A stretch of 64,000 nucleotides of DNA, from assembly GCA_003313425.1 (NCBI GenBank), contig NHZP01000013.1, forward strand, positions 62,001 through 126,000. Direction: 5' to 3'. The position numbers and the translations under genes are program-made. Below, piece by piece: positions 32,878 through 44,902 of this stretch. The stretch's first letter is position 1. Every line of letters begins with the position of its first letter. The notes below the pieces were generated by a model. The model was not told where the DNA came from. It made no database searches and saw only the letters and a list, made by a program, of their open reading frames with translations. This DNA comes from Pseudopyrenochaeta lycopersici. Its lineage: Eukaryota; Ascomycota; Dothideomycetes; Pleosporales; Pseudopyrenochaetaceae.

Positions 32878-34380
32878 ATAGTTAGTTCTTTATTAAGAAT
32901 ACTAATATAGTATACGCTACTTTAATTATTAATATAACTCTTTCTTCTAGTTAATCTTTTATAACTTTAGGAGTTAGTATATGTAAATTCTTAATTAGTA
33001 GTGTCTTTAATTATTAGCGCTTTAAGTCTAATAATTTAATTAGCTCTAGGTTATACTTTCTTTTGTACTTAACAGGTTTAGCTATCTTTAAATCTAGTGT
33101 AAACTACGCAGGTGCCTTATCTTTATTTAGATAGAAATAATTAAAAAGATTATAGCGCTATTTATAAGTATAGTATTTTATACCTTTAACTACTGCTATA
33201 TCCTCTAGAGAGGAATACTTAGATCTAGTACTACTCTACCTAAATTTATATTTTCTCTATATTCTACTATAGTTCTTACTCTATAAGGCTAATAATACTT
33301 CTTTAGCTATACTAGAGGCGTCCCTTTATATACTTTAGTTAGATTTACTACTAGTAAGGTATGTAGCGTCTCTAGTAGTAAAAGCGCTCTTCTACTTACT
33401 CTTTTATAAGTAAGAGTAGCTTATATACTCCTAGAAGAGTTTTATTATTTCTTTTCTATTATAGTCTAGGTTACCTCTAGCTACTTAGCTAGAGAAGGTA
33501 GTTACCTATATAAGTACTACTTTTTCTACTACTAATAAGAAGTCTTCTATAATATTATTATTATATTATACCTCTATAACTCTTTTAGTCTTAGTGTTAG
33601 TTACTACCTAATTATATTCTATAAGCTAGATATCTTAGTTTACTAAAGTTCTTATTAGCTTTAATATATTATAATATCTTATTTATACTTATTAGTATTC
33701 TTTAAGTAAGTTATTTCCTACTATCCTTTAGATATTAATAATCTATTAGCAAATTATAGTACTAGAGAGGTAGTAGTTACGCTAAATATGCGCTAATACT
33801 ATACTCTAAATATATATTATAAGTAACTAATAGTTAGCCTATTCTCTATTATATTTCTTCTTATTAATCTTATAGGCTTTGAGTTATACTTTATAATTAT
33901 CTTAATTAGCTTTATATATTTCTTAGCTTTTAGGTAATAAGTCTAATAGTTTTATTAGTATAGCTAAGATTATATTAGTTTAGGACAGGTTTAATCTTAA
34001 TATCTAGCTTAATAATCTAACCTAGTTACTTTAAGAGTTTAATAACGCGCTAGATACCTATTATTAGACTATAGCTAGTACGTAGTTAGCTAATTATAGT
34101 AGGACTAAAGGAATTAGTTCTAGTACAGGTTCTCTAGTTCAATTAGAGTCTATAATTACCTATACGTTATAGAACTCTACATTTACTTTTAGTTATAGTA
34201 ACTATAGCGTGTAGTTTATGTAGTTAGTAAGGATAATTATAGCGCTACGTGCGCTAGTAATATTTATATAAGATATAGTCCTCGCTCGTTATAGGGTTAG
34301 TAAGACTCTTAATTATTAGAATTTAATACATGTTTTAGTTAAAGTAGATAGATTATTAATTATGTTCTGTCTGTTCCTTT

Positions 34381-34983
34381 CTTCTATAGCTCCTCTACTT
34401 CCAGAGGTTCTGTAGATCGCAATAGTTATCAGTCCTACTATTTATCGCTCTTTCCTTGTAGTTAACAATCTAACAAAGAGAGTAGCTAAGCTAGGCGCAT
34501 AGAGCTAGATAGTAAGTCTATTATTCTAAGAGCGTGCTATCTAATAAAAGAGGGGAGAGTAAAGAAGGCGCTTAGCTATAAGTTAGAGCTACCTATAAAA
34601 AAGTTCCTAACTACTAAATTATACTAATAAATTATAATAGATAAGTATATAAATAGTAGACTAAATAAGTAGTAATAGAAGATAAGAGAGTCTAAGTATA
34701 ATCTATACAAGCAGCACTCTTATAGTACTAAGTAGTAAGGCGTTAAGGAAGAGTAAGAAAAGCTAGAGGCGACGTATACTAATACTATAGTAGCTGCAGT
34801 AGAAGAGTAGTATAAAGAGCTTAAGTAAGCTATAGCTATAGAGTAACGCGTGTCCTATTTATATAGTTACTTAAGCGGACCTAGCGCGCTATAATTAGAA
34901 GAATTATATAATAGCTAATAATATATAGATAAAGTTTATAGAAGCTAGGTTTAAGTCTATATGCTATATTAAGTAAGAGAAGT
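34381..34983. repeat. RIP-degraded sequence, unresolved
   Basis: The first 80 bases are less mutated; the rest is TA-rich with no recognisable motif. It lies between the copia relic and the family B solo LTR. Confidence 0.35.
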
Positions 34984-35348
34984 TGTGGAGGAAAAAGAGA
35001 GAGCTTGGCAACAGTTACCCAGGTGATCTATGAGATGGACCACTGTTTTGTCTAGGAGGCTTTGAGAGCCAGCTATATAAAGGAGAGCTGAGCACGGCCT
35101 ATTACAGGGGCCATTGTACGGTAGGAGCGTGAGCAGCGTGTACGCGTGCGCGTGCGCGCACGTGAGTCTACCTTCAGGTGTCTCCTGCGTGAGCTTGCCC
35201 ATCAGCTTGCACGTGAGCGTGCACGTGAGCGCGCACGTGAGCGCGCCCTTGAATGCACGCAGAAGTACGTGTCTCTCCAGGGTAAGCTCCTACGTCAGCG
35301 CGCACGTGAGCCTACCGTACCCCAGGTCACAGCGCGTTGTTTGCAACA
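34984..35348 (-). mobile_element. Solo LTR, family B (365 bp) with 5-bp target duplication
   Basis: Bounded by TGTGGAGGAAAAAG on the left and GTTTGCAACA on the right. Flanked by a perfect duplication GAAGT (34979-34983 and 35349-35353). It contains a TATATAAAGG box near 35074-35083 and a GTGAGCG/CACGTGAGCG tandem block near 35205-35250. Largely unRIPed. Other copies: 43932-44244 (opposite orientation) and 55912-56260. The strand is judged from the third copy, where a purine tract adjoins the right end. Confidence 0.88.
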
Positions 35349-35417
35349 GAAGTATATATAGTATTATTACTACTAGGCACTATAAGTGTTAAAAATCTAA
35401 TCAAGTAGTTATAATAT

Positions 35418-35622
35418 TGTTAGGGACTGTTAGTAGAGGTCGAGGTTAAGTAATAGGGGATAGTATTAAGACTAATCCTTAACCTCTGCTCTAAGGGGGT
35501 AGCTCTCGTTTATATACTAGCCCGTCTCTAGTATAGTCCCGAGCCTTTCTAGGCTCTATCTAGTATAGGTCTAAGGGCCTTCTGCTAGGTCGTCCCCCGC
35601 TAGGTCTAGTATATTCGTAACA
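35418..35622 (-). repeat. Left (3-prime) LTR of gypsy family C
   Basis: 205 bp, ends TG and CA on the plus strand. Compared with the right LTR it carries extra C-to-T and G-to-A changes clustered in its last 90 bases (for example CCGG to CTAG, TGTG to TATA). Confidence 0.92.
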
Positions 35623-35642
35623 ATTGCCCTCCCCTTTTTTTT
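35623..35642 (-). other. Polypurine tract of gypsy family C
   Basis: On the minus strand it reads eight A, four G, AGGGCAAT and immediately precedes the LTR, as expected for the plus-strand priming site of an LTR retrotransposon. A degraded version precedes the relic LTR at 44698. Confidence 0.8.
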
Positions 35643-38349
35643 AAGGGTTGTCCCTAACCTGTATGGACGTTACGCGCACGCTGTTCGCGCCGCCCCAGTC
35701 CTAACGCGTCTCTAGTTATTCGCCAGGTAACGTAATATATTTCCTGTAGGCGGCTTTTATAGCTTTACCTGTAAATCTTTTTACGTAAGGTAGCTGCCTT
35801 CACGACTGTTATACAGTTGCTGTTTCCTAGCTACCTTAGCGTATTCCTTTCTTACGACTACTGTTAGCCGGGGCCTTACGTGTTTAGCTTATAAAGTTTG
35901 CGTGTGTAACGCTGTTGCGTAGGTAGGTTATTATAGCCTGTCTCTACTAGCTGCTTGTTGCCCCTTTACGTAGTTTACCCTTTACAGGTGAGTTACTAGC
36001 GAGCTGCTACCTATAACTGCCCTAGTAAGAGGCTGGGTTTTAGAGGGTCTGTGGGCGCAAAGGTGTATAAGTATACTGCTCCCCTTCTCTCTACTACCTA
36101 TATCTACTTCCTTCTTCTAGGTAATTATACTGCTCTTTAACTTGCTTAATAGGTTCCTAAATGCTAGCTAGCGTGAGTGACGCGCCTCTTCCTAGTCACA
36201 TCTACAGTTTGCCTAGTAACATGCAGCCGCAGCTGTTACTTACTTAGTTTTAGTGCGAGGCCTGCATCTCTGCTCTCTCTACGGTGTCCTGCGGGGACCC
36301 TAACAGCACAGTTTAGGGCATGTTTCGCACGTTTTACTCAGGCGAAGGCTATTATGTCCGCAAGAATAACTTTAGTGTATGCAGCTATTGTTCCTCCTAG
36401 AAGAAGGGGGGTTATATTAAGGTAAGTAACTTACCCTTGCTTCTAGGTTTGGCTAACAGGTCTCCTAGATTAAACCTTTGTTTTAGCGTGCTGTTAATTT
36501 GCTTAACTAGCTAATTGTAGTTGCGAATTATAAAACTAATACAGCCTTGTCCTGTCTTTAACCCAGGGATTCGCCGTCTAAGATCTTTATTATTAATAAT
36601 TGTGTTGCGCTTACCTAGACGCGTGCTTACGATTATGCTGTGGAGTTACGTTAGGCCTTCTCTGCTGTATCGCAGGCCTATAATTACCTTATTTGTTCCT
36701 ATCCTAGGGGGGAGATTGAGTTTAAGAAGGCTTACTAGGTGTCTTAAGAGTTAAACGTCGAGTAATACAAAGTAACTTTCTTACTACTTCCTTTAGTAAT
36801 ACATAGCTAATATATGTAGTTAGGAATTAGTACGTCTGGTTTAAAGCGCCCAGAAAATATAGTTATAGATAAAAGTATTAAGCGCAACTTTTAGTCTACT
36901 AGGTATTACAGTAACCGTAAGCGTCGCTAGTACTATTACGGAACTAACATTCCCGCTAAGTCTAACGTTAGTTTACCCTTTACCCCTTTACCTGTTAAGA
37001 AGTCTATTTATTTAGGTTTACCTCCTACCTTTAGTAGTTCTGTTAGTAGCTAGGCTTTAGCGCTTAGAATTACAGCTACGTTAGGTCCTAAGCGGGATTA
37101 TAATGCCTCTATGTCGCCTTCCTTTTAGCCTTCTATTTCTCCTAGCGCTTAGTCTGCCCGCCCTTAAGCTGCCCTTTATTCTATAGAGTCGCCCTTAAGT
37201 CCTGTTCCTATAAATACGTTTAATAAGGTCTTTTATAGTAGTCCCTCGCCCTTTACTAGTCCTCCTACTAGTAGTTATATATTACGTTGTTCTAATTGCC
37301 TGCATTAGGCGGATGCTAGTTAGCGTAGAGGTAGTAACGTAGAGATAGGAGACTAAACGGGTCTAGGGCGTGTTTCTAGTAGGCCTTGTGCGAGGTGTAT
37401 TAGTTTAGTTTATAGGTATATAGTAATATTATAAATATCTTCTTATTCTCTTCTAAGCTTCTTCTAGGGCCGGCCCTGTTATCGTTCTAGTCGTCTTCTA
37501 AGGGGTGCTTAGGGGTTACGCTCTAGGGATACTAGGTAGTCTTATAGGAGTTTGTTACAGTAGTTAAGATTCTTCTCTAGCTCCTAGGTTGCCTCTTTAA
37601 TACTCTAACCTAGCTACTTTACCTTAAGCTCGCGCTCCCTTATAAGAGTTTCCCTATAATCTAGGATTCCTTCTACTTTATATTAATCTCCTACGGGGGC
37701 GTCTACTAGGTCCTGGATAAGGCCTAGTCAGAACCCTCTCTATATTAGGGGTTCTACCTAGGGCTCTAATAGGGATACGTAGAAGACAGGGTAAATTCGC
37801 GCTATTAATAGCAAGAGGGCGAGCCTGTATACTAGCTTACTAATACGCTCTTTAATATAGAACAGCCCTAGGTGTCTTACTGCGAACTTCTTTAAGGGTC
37901 TTAAAGTTACTATATTCTTCGCCTGTAATAGTACTAGGTCTCTGATAGAGAAGTGTTAGTTAGACTATTTTGCATTATACTACTTTATATTACTTTACTG
38001 CGCCTTTTCTAGGCGTGCCCTTGCCTCCTCCTATTGTTAGTGCTATTTGTTTAGTCTGTTGCTAACTTGCCGCCTGAGTTCTAGTGCTCCTGCGGGACCC
38101 TCCTAGGTTAGAGGCAGTTTACGGAGCTAGTAGCTGTTAGGGATTCTATTAAATTCCTTTAGGTCCGTCCCAAACGCCGCCTTAATAGGGCTTACGCTGT
38201 GTGCTAAGTAGTTTTTTAAGTTGTAGGCGTACTCTGCGTAGGGTAGTAGCTCTACCTAGTTGTCTTACTAGTAGTTTATATAGATGCGGAGGTAGGTCTC
38301 TAGTTCCTAGTTCTAGCGTTCGGTTTGCCTATCTGTTTAGGGGTAGAAA

Positions 38350-38900
38350 GTAGTGCTAAGCCTGTATTTAATTTTAAGGTAGTAACAAATGTCTAACTAG
38401 AACTAGCTTATGAATACTAACCCTTAATCTAATAGAAGGGTGTCTGGTAGCCCCTGCTTAAGGAAGTATTATTTTAGTAGTAACTCTGCTACCTGCTAGG
38501 ACGTAATCGTCTTTGTTATAGGTAGGTACTAGATATATTTTGTAAAGCGATCTACTAGTACTAGTATAGCGTCGTACTTGTTCCCCTTATTATCCGCTGA
38601 CTTTAGTAGGTCTATAATAAAGTCTAGGGAGTAGTACCTCTATGCTGTCTTAGGAAGAGGTAGTAGTAATAATAGGCCCTAGGGCTTATGTCTCTAGATC
38701 TTATTTAGCTAGCACTGCAGGCACTAGCTAATATACTTCTAGGTATCTTTCCTAAGGTAGAGCTAAAAGTATTTTCTTTAGAGGACCTTAGTAGTTTTAT
38801 CTACCCTATAATACCCTCTTATAAGGTTATTATAGTTCCTCTAGAGTATATTCGCGCGGAGTAAGGCGTCCTTAGGGATCTACACTTTCCTGCTCCTACG
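38350..38900 (-). pseudogene. Ty3/gypsy integrase fragment (family C)
   Basis: The minus strand reads SLDFIIDLLKSADNKGNKYD, AILVLVDRFTKYI, AELLLK and a later GLPDTLL block. This matches the catalytic core of gypsy integrases (family SMDFI..LP, VDRFTK, LSDRG). The second Asp region and several Trp/Gln codons are mutated or stopped. Upstream, a CRVCQYC block marks the former zinc-binding part. Confidence 0.85.
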
Positions 38901-40199
38901 TAAGAGGCCCTTAGGGTTAACTTCCTAAGTGCTGGCCTCCTTCCTCGCTTCGCCTGCGTCCTAACCTGCTAGCGCTGTAAAGCTAGGATAGGCCTAATCC
39001 TGTGCTTGCACTAGCTAGATATGTTTAAGGAGGCGTCCTAGAACTTCTAGGGCGTAGGTAGACTTTTCCTGCGTAGCTACTACTGCAAGGTAGTTAGGTG
39101 CTATTACTTAGAACCTTAGGCTGCGTAAAGGCCCTTTAGTAGCTAGTAAGTACGATAGCCTAGCTTATAGGTTTCCCTCTATGCTAGCTTTATCGCCTGT
39201 AGTTTAGCTACAGGCAGGGATAGGCAACGCATCGCTAATAACTAACTGCTTATTAGGGAATTCCTAGGCAGGTAGATTCTCTTTTAGGGGTTAACACGGA
39301 CCTAGCTAGGTTCTGTCCCTAGGGAGGTGTAGTTCCTATGCTACCTGCGGGGCAGTTAGAGCTATAGACTCTTAAGGTGTCTACTATTAAAGCTTTTGTT
39401 AGAGCGTAGGGAGTATCGCACCCCTTAACGCTTAAAGTTCTCCTGCTAGGAGTCCTTGCGCAAAGTCAGGCCTTTAAGAGGGCCTGTCAGCGGGGTTCTC
39501 AGGTCCTAGTTTATACTCTACTTTAAAGTTAAATTCTGCTAGCTCTTTAGCCTATTAGGCCTGCTTAAGAGAGAGCTCCTTTATTATTATAAAGTATTAG
39601 AGGTTATTATAGTTAGAGAGTACCTAGATCATCGTTAGGGTGTGTTAGAAGTAGTGCCTCTACGTCCTAAATACTTCTATAATAGCGCAGAGCTCCTTAT
39701 TATAGGTGTGCTAATTTAGGGATAGTCTAGAGAACTTCTTACTCTAGAACGCGACGGGCTTCTAGTAACGCTCTATTACCTACCTAGTTAAGGCTAGTTA
39801 TAAGAGGATAGCAGCTATTATAAAGTCTAAAGCGTTAGTAAGAACTATTACTAGTTCTACTAGGTTAAAGTGCTGAAGCACGGAGGCTTCTAAGAACTTC
39901 TAACGCAGCGTAAGGAACGCGTTCCTTACGTGGTTAGGCTACGCCTACAGCTGGTACTATCTTGTAGGTCCCTTACGACTCTTTACGGCCTTATTCATAG
40001 CCTTACCTGTAAGGGGCGTACTTAGGTCTGTTACTAGGTTCTAGGCGGTTATTATATAGTCTACTAATAAACGTACTATAGCAGAGTAGTTAAAGATAAA
40101 TCTTTAATAGAAGTTAGCGAACCTAAGGAATACTTAGATGTCCTTATAGCCCTAGGGTTCTAGCTACTCTCTAATAGTCTGTACCCTTACAAGGTCTAT

Positions 40200-40900
40200 T
40201 ACTACGCCTCCTAGGGTTACTATAAACCCTAAGAATTCTACAGATTTAGTAGAGAAGGCATACTTACTTACCTTATAGTATAGGCCCTATTCTATAAGTT
40301 AGTCTAAGACCTCCTCTACGTAGCTATTATAATCTTTCTTATTCTCTAAGTAGATTAGTATATTATCTAGATATACTACGCAAGTGCAGTCTATAAGCCC
40401 TCTAAGGGCTCTGTAGATATAGGACTAGAAGGTTGCTAGCGCGTTAGACAATCTAAAGGGTAGAATAAGGTACTTAAAGTAGCTGTACCGCGTCTTAAAC
40501 GCTGTTTTCTACTTATTACCCTCCTTAATCTAAAGTCTATAATAGGTATCTTAGATATCTAACTTTATAAAGATTTACGCCTTTAAGAGGTAGTCTAGTA
40601 TCTCGCTTACAAGGGGGATTAGGTACTAGTTCTTTATAGTTACTTTGTTTAGGCCTTAGTAGTCTACGTATAGCTAGAGTGTTCTATCTAATTTTAGTAC
40701 GAAAAGGATTAGGGCCCCTACTAGCAACGTGCTGGGCTAGATCTATCTCTTCTCCTGCGCTATATTAAGGTATTCCTAGAGGATGTCTAGCTCTTAGCGC
40801 AAGAGGTTATAAATAGAGAGGTTTAGGACTTTTTATCCCTCCTCTAACGTAATCGCATAGTTATACTCTCTATAGGGGCGTAGTACCTCCGTCTAATACT
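40200..40900 (-). pseudogene. Ty3/gypsy reverse transcriptase fragment (family C)
   Basis: The minus strand reads FKYLILPFRLSNALATF (family FGL.NAPATFQ), a TAG where Gln is expected, then IYRALRGLIDCTCVVYLDN and ILIYLENKKDY. The catalytic YLDD reads YLDN. These blocks firmly identify gypsy-type RT and show RIP damage at the catalytic Asp. Confidence 0.9.
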
Positions 40901-43364
40901 TACTAAAGGCGAGCTACTTATAGTGCAGCTTCTAGGGGACGTGCCTTAATTCCTCTTTGTTTAGGCGGTCCCTAGCAGGGTTAACCTGCGGGGTATCCTC
41001 CTTAGCTAGGCTAGGGAGGATACAGAGTGCTACTAGGAGGGTAGCGCGCTAATTAGAGTTCCTGTTGCGTATACTAGACACTACGCGCTATACTGTCTCT
41101 ACAGGTAGCTAGGCTAGCTAGGGTTCCCTTTAGACACACTCCTTTAGGTAGTCTGTGATACCAAGGACTAGGTTTTACAGCTAGAGCAAGCCCTAGCAAT
41201 AGAACTATTCTGCGTTATATTCTATATCTCTACTAGGCTTAGTAGGTTCTAACAGATTTATAGTAGTTACCTAACGCATCTCCTCTTAGACCGCTCTTTT
41301 AGCCTTACTAGTTAGGGTGTTGTAGGTTAGGGCTCCTAGGTAGAGGATATAGGCTGTCTCTTTAGGGCTAACATTGCCTAACAGGTCTGCGGTAGTAACA
41401 ACTTAGACCTAGTTAGTATCTTGCGTAGCCTACTATTTAAATTCTCCTATAGAGAATTAAATCTTAAGATTAGCTTCTCTTAGCTATAGGTATCCTAGGA
41501 TAAAGTTATAGCCTTTAATATTAGTAGACTAAAACAGTTGTAGGCCTACCTGTTTTACTATACCTTTTAAGTCCTAGCACTAGATAGACAGATCGTATAC
41601 GGCTCCTAGTAGGAGTAGTTAATTATTAACTAGGCTTACTGTAGGCTTCTAGTAGTAGTTTACTCTAGGCAGGAAGTAAAGCTAGGTAATCTCGCTTAAT
41701 ATAATATTAATCTCCGCGCCTAAGTTATATAGGGCTTAGAGGAGGAGCAGGAGTCTATTAGCTACCTGTAGCTAGACTTTAATCGCTATCTAGAGTGCTT
41801 TCCCCTAGGTGTTAGGCCCTAGTAGCAGTTAGGATAGATTAGTAACTAGGGCGTTGCGTTTCCTAATTAAGGCCTAGGTTAAGTTTATTTATTAGCTCCG
41901 CCTCTTACGTTTCCCTAATTACAATTCTTCTAGTAGGGTTAGGTTATACCCTACTTAGCTGGGTCCTAAGAGTTTTTAAGTATTCCCTAGTACCGCGGCA
42001 GGTTCTATATAGGCTTTAGACGGGGCGATCTTTAGGAGTAGTTTGTCTCTAAGGGTCTATTATCTTACTTCTTACTAGTCCTCTGCAGGTTAAAGAAAGA
42101 GTTTAATGCTAGGCGTTTACCCTAAGAAGGGCCTTTAGCAGTAGCTTTTTAGGTGTCCCCTAGGAAGTAATTGGCGCGAGTTACGGTTTCTGCGTTACGT
42201 AGGGCCCTTTTAAACTTAGGCTATAAGTTAATGGTCTTAAGGACCCTAGTGCGCATAATCTCTCTGCAGTATTCCTCTAGAAGTCTTAACTATATAAAGG
42301 CGATCTTTAGCTTGTAGTTGTCCTCTCTGTCCTCTAGCTTAAAGAAGTTGTAGGTTAGAAAGGATTTCTTTTTTCTTAGCTAGAGGAGGAAGGTGTTAAC
42401 GTTATTATCCCTCTGCTACTTAAAGTTAAAGAACTAGAGGTAGTTATTATAGCGGGTGAGGATAGGATCTTAAACTAGCTTATATTCCTCCTGTTTAAGG
42501 TAAGCCTATAAGGTAATACTCCCTTCGTTAATACGTTATTAGAGGAGTTCTCGGTGGACGTGATACTAGATCATCCCTAGAGCCTAATAGGTGCGGGTTA
42601 CTGTGTCTTCTAGCACCTGGGCGTACGCAAAGGCAGTTTTGACGTCCTTTACCTATTAGTCTACCTGCTGTACCGATAGGGCTTAGGTTTCTAATCCTAC
42701 TTTTAGTTTAGGTTACACACTGTTTAGAGCCCTAATAAGCTTCCCTGCCTTATTAAAGGCGGGCTAGAGGGGTTCTAGTAGCTTCCTAGCCTGTCCTACC
42801 CCTAGTGCTTATAACGCGTAATTAATTCAGTCCTTTAGCTTTTTAATCACTTCCTCTAAGGCTCCGGTCTCTTCCGCCTCAAAGAGGTCAGCTAATAGAC
42901 CTTAGATAAACGTTTCATTCGAGATTCCTGTTGTTAGCTTTTTCCTAGTAGAAAGGGGTTAGGTTTCTGCTAGAACGTTAGCAGCACTAGACACCTCCGT
43001 TAGGGTTTCGCTAACCCGGTTGAGTCTACTACTATAAGTGCGTCAGTCCAGGGGTAGTCCTAACCCTTGCCGCAGGGTACCCGTTGTGTTAGAGTCCTAA
43101 GAGTTTTAGTTTAGGGCGTCTAACGTGTTTAATTGTTAGGGGTCTTCCGATGTCCCTAGGTCTCTCTAGGCGTCTTCGGTACTTCCTTAGAGAGGCTCTA
43201 GGTTAGCGTCGCTCCTAGGTCTTCTGCGAGTGCCTGCTATAATACTTCCTCTTTTTTTTTTCTTCTTTTACTGTCAGGATGTGGGCGTGCTGTCCCTAGG
43301 CTCTTAACGGTACTTCAGAGGAGAGTTTCTTAACTGCTACCCCTAGGGTAAGAAGGATTAGAAT

Positions 43365-43569
43365 TATTAGGGACTGTTAGTAGAGGTCGAGGTTAAGTAA
43401 TAGGGGATAGTATTAAGACTAATCCTTAACCTCTGCTCTGAGGGGGTAGCTCTCGTTTATATACTAGCCCGTCTCTAGTGTAGTCCCGAGCCTTTCCGGG
43501 CTCTATCCGGTATGGGTCCGAGGGCCCTCCGCTAGGTCGTCCCCCGCTAGGTCTGGTGTGTTCGTGACA
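43365..43569 (-). repeat. Right (5-prime) LTR of gypsy family C
   Basis: 205 bp. The outer end from about 43440 keeps CCGG, TGGTGTG and TCCGAGGGCC, which are mutated in the left copy. The inner end starts TATTAGGG, with the expected TG changed to TA. Confidence 0.92.
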
Positions 43570-43574
43570 AATAT

Positions 43575-43931
43575 AAAGTAAATAATGTTAACTAGTAAGT
43601 TTTTTAGAGTATTCTATAGACAGGCAGTACTAGAGAGGGTTAAATATAGAAAGTGTAGATAGTCTCTTATCTTTATATTATTACCTTTATACTAACTAGT
43701 ATCTAGCTAATATAAGTAATTAGAATAATATAATGTATAACTGCTAGTAAAAGAACTAGTATACAGTAAGAGACTACTATAAAAGTCTTTATTAAAAGTG
43801 TTTAAAAGAATAAGACTTAAAAGTAACTTTATAAAGTAAAGAGTAGCTTAAAAGTAAGTAAGCTAAGTACTAGAAGAAATAGAAAGCTAAAAGGAAAGTA
43901 ATATAAAAGTATTATAATCTTACTTAAGACT
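43575..43931. repeat. RIP-degraded sequence between gypsy C and LTR B
   Basis: TA-rich host sequence into which gypsy C inserted; no recognisable motif. Confidence 0.4.
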
Positions 43932-44244
43932 TGTTGCAAACAACGCGCTGTGACCTGGGGTACGGTAGGCTTACGTGAGCGCTGACGTGGGAGCTTACCC
44001 TGGAGAGACACGTACTTATGTGTGCATTCACGGGCGCTCACGTGCGCGATCACGTGCGCGATCACGTACGCGCTCACGCACGCGTACACGCTGCTTACGC
44101 TCCTACCGTATAATGGCCCCTGTAATAGGCCGTGCTCAGCTCTCCTTTATATAGCTGGCTCTCCTAAGCCTCCTAGATAAAACAGTAGTCTATCTCATAG
44201 ATCACCTAGGTAACTGTTGCCAGGCTCTCCCTTTTTCCTCTACA
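43932..44244 (+). repeat. LTR family B copy 2 (313 bp), opposite orientation
   Basis: Reverse complement of the 34984-35348 LTR, starting TGTTGCAAACAACGCGC and ending CCTCTACA. It is shorter in the GTGAGCG tandem block. Flanks (AGACT and TATAC) do not match, so the target duplication was lost or this is one LTR of a broken element. Moderately RIPed. Confidence 0.75.
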
Positions 44245-44599
44245 TATACTTATATACTTCTACGCTTATAAACCTTCTAAAACTTAGCTTCTTACTAGAA
44301 GTAGTTATAAGTAGTAGCTTCCTAGTAACTTACTTATAAAAAGTAAACTATATAAAAAAGTAATAAGTAGGTAGTAGAGATAAGCTATAACAATCTACTT
44401 ATATAATAGCGTTATATATATAAACTTTTACAAGCTAAATATATAGGGCTTTAGCTAATAGTAGTTATAAGAAAAGAATATACTAAAGTAGCTAAGAAAT
44501 AGTAACTATATAATAGTTATAAAAGTAGCTACTTTATATTGAAAAAATTATAAGTAAAGCTATAAAAGCTACTTATAAAAACTATATTATATTACTTAG

Positions 44600-44902
44600 T
44601 AAATAACTAGAGACGCGTTAAGACTAGGGTAGCATAAACAGTATGGGCGTAACATCTATATAGGTTAGAGATAACTCTTAAAAAAGAGGAGGGTGATTAT
44701 TATAAATATATAAGACCTAGTAGGAGATAACGTAGTAGAGGGCCCTTAGACTTATACTAGATAGAGCCTAGAAAGGCTCAAGACTACCTTAGAGATAGGC
44801 TAGTATATAAGTAAGAGCTACCTCCTCTAATTCGAGGTTAAGGATTAGTCTTAATACTATGTTATATCACCTAATCTTAACCTCTACTGACAGTCCCTTA
44901 CA
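44600..44902 (+). repeat. Relic 3-prime end of a second gypsy C copy, plus strand
   Basis: 44698-44902 is a degraded 205-bp copy of the family C LTR, in the opposite orientation to the full element. It is preceded by a purine tract AAAAAAGAGGAGGGTGAT and about 60 bp of matching internal sequence. So this is the truncated 3-prime terminus of another insertion rather than a solo LTR. Flanks show no duplication. Confidence 0.75.

Larger units (their letters stand above)
28800..34380 (-). mobile_element. Ty1/copia relic carrying nested insertions
   Basis: Extremely TA-rich and almost free of CA/TG. Minus-strand reading gives copia order from right to left. The gag region is at 33.0-34.3 kb, homologous to the copia copy at 22.8-25.1 kb. 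The RT is near 29.9-30.2 kb, with FKLKKVLYSL (family LKKALYGL) and FFYVNNIIL (family YVDDIIL; both Asp codons now Asn). It is interrupted by the 123-bp insertion at 29094-29216 and the solo LTR at 32404-32877. Outer LTRs were not identified and the boundaries are approximate. Confidence 0.75.
35418..43569 (-). mobile_element. Full-length Ty3/gypsy retrotransposon, family C, 8152 bp
   Basis: Two 205-bp LTRs (35418-35622 and 43365-43569) in the same orientation are flanked by a perfect 5-bp duplication AATAT (35413-35417 and 43570-43574). A purine tract (reverse complement of 35623-35642) adjoins the left LTR, so the element runs on the minus strand. Minus-strand protein remnants come in gypsy order: gag-like region about 41.9-43.3 kb, RT 40.2-40.9 kb, RNase H about 39.5-40.0 kb and integrase about 38.3-38.9 kb. 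All are broken by RIP-type stops. Positions 35.6-38 kb hold the part downstream of the integrase. It is structurally complete but dead. Confidence 0.93.

Noticed and set aside
34969..35202. Minus-strand 77-codon frame across the LTR start
   Set aside because: It crosses the target duplication and the LTR border, so it cannot be an ancestral gene.
35114..35392. Overlapping open frames of 70-92 codons within the LTR at 34984-35348 and its other copies (also 43829-44089, 55984-56274)
   Set aside because: They arise from the GTGAGCG/CACGTG tandem block of the LTR; every strand is open there and the translations are low-complexity.
36177..36754. Two plus-strand open frames at 36177-36425 and 36521-36754
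   Set aside because: They lie within the minus-strand gypsy element downstream of its integrase and have no recognisable domain; they are antisense accidents in sequence with fewer A-rich stops.
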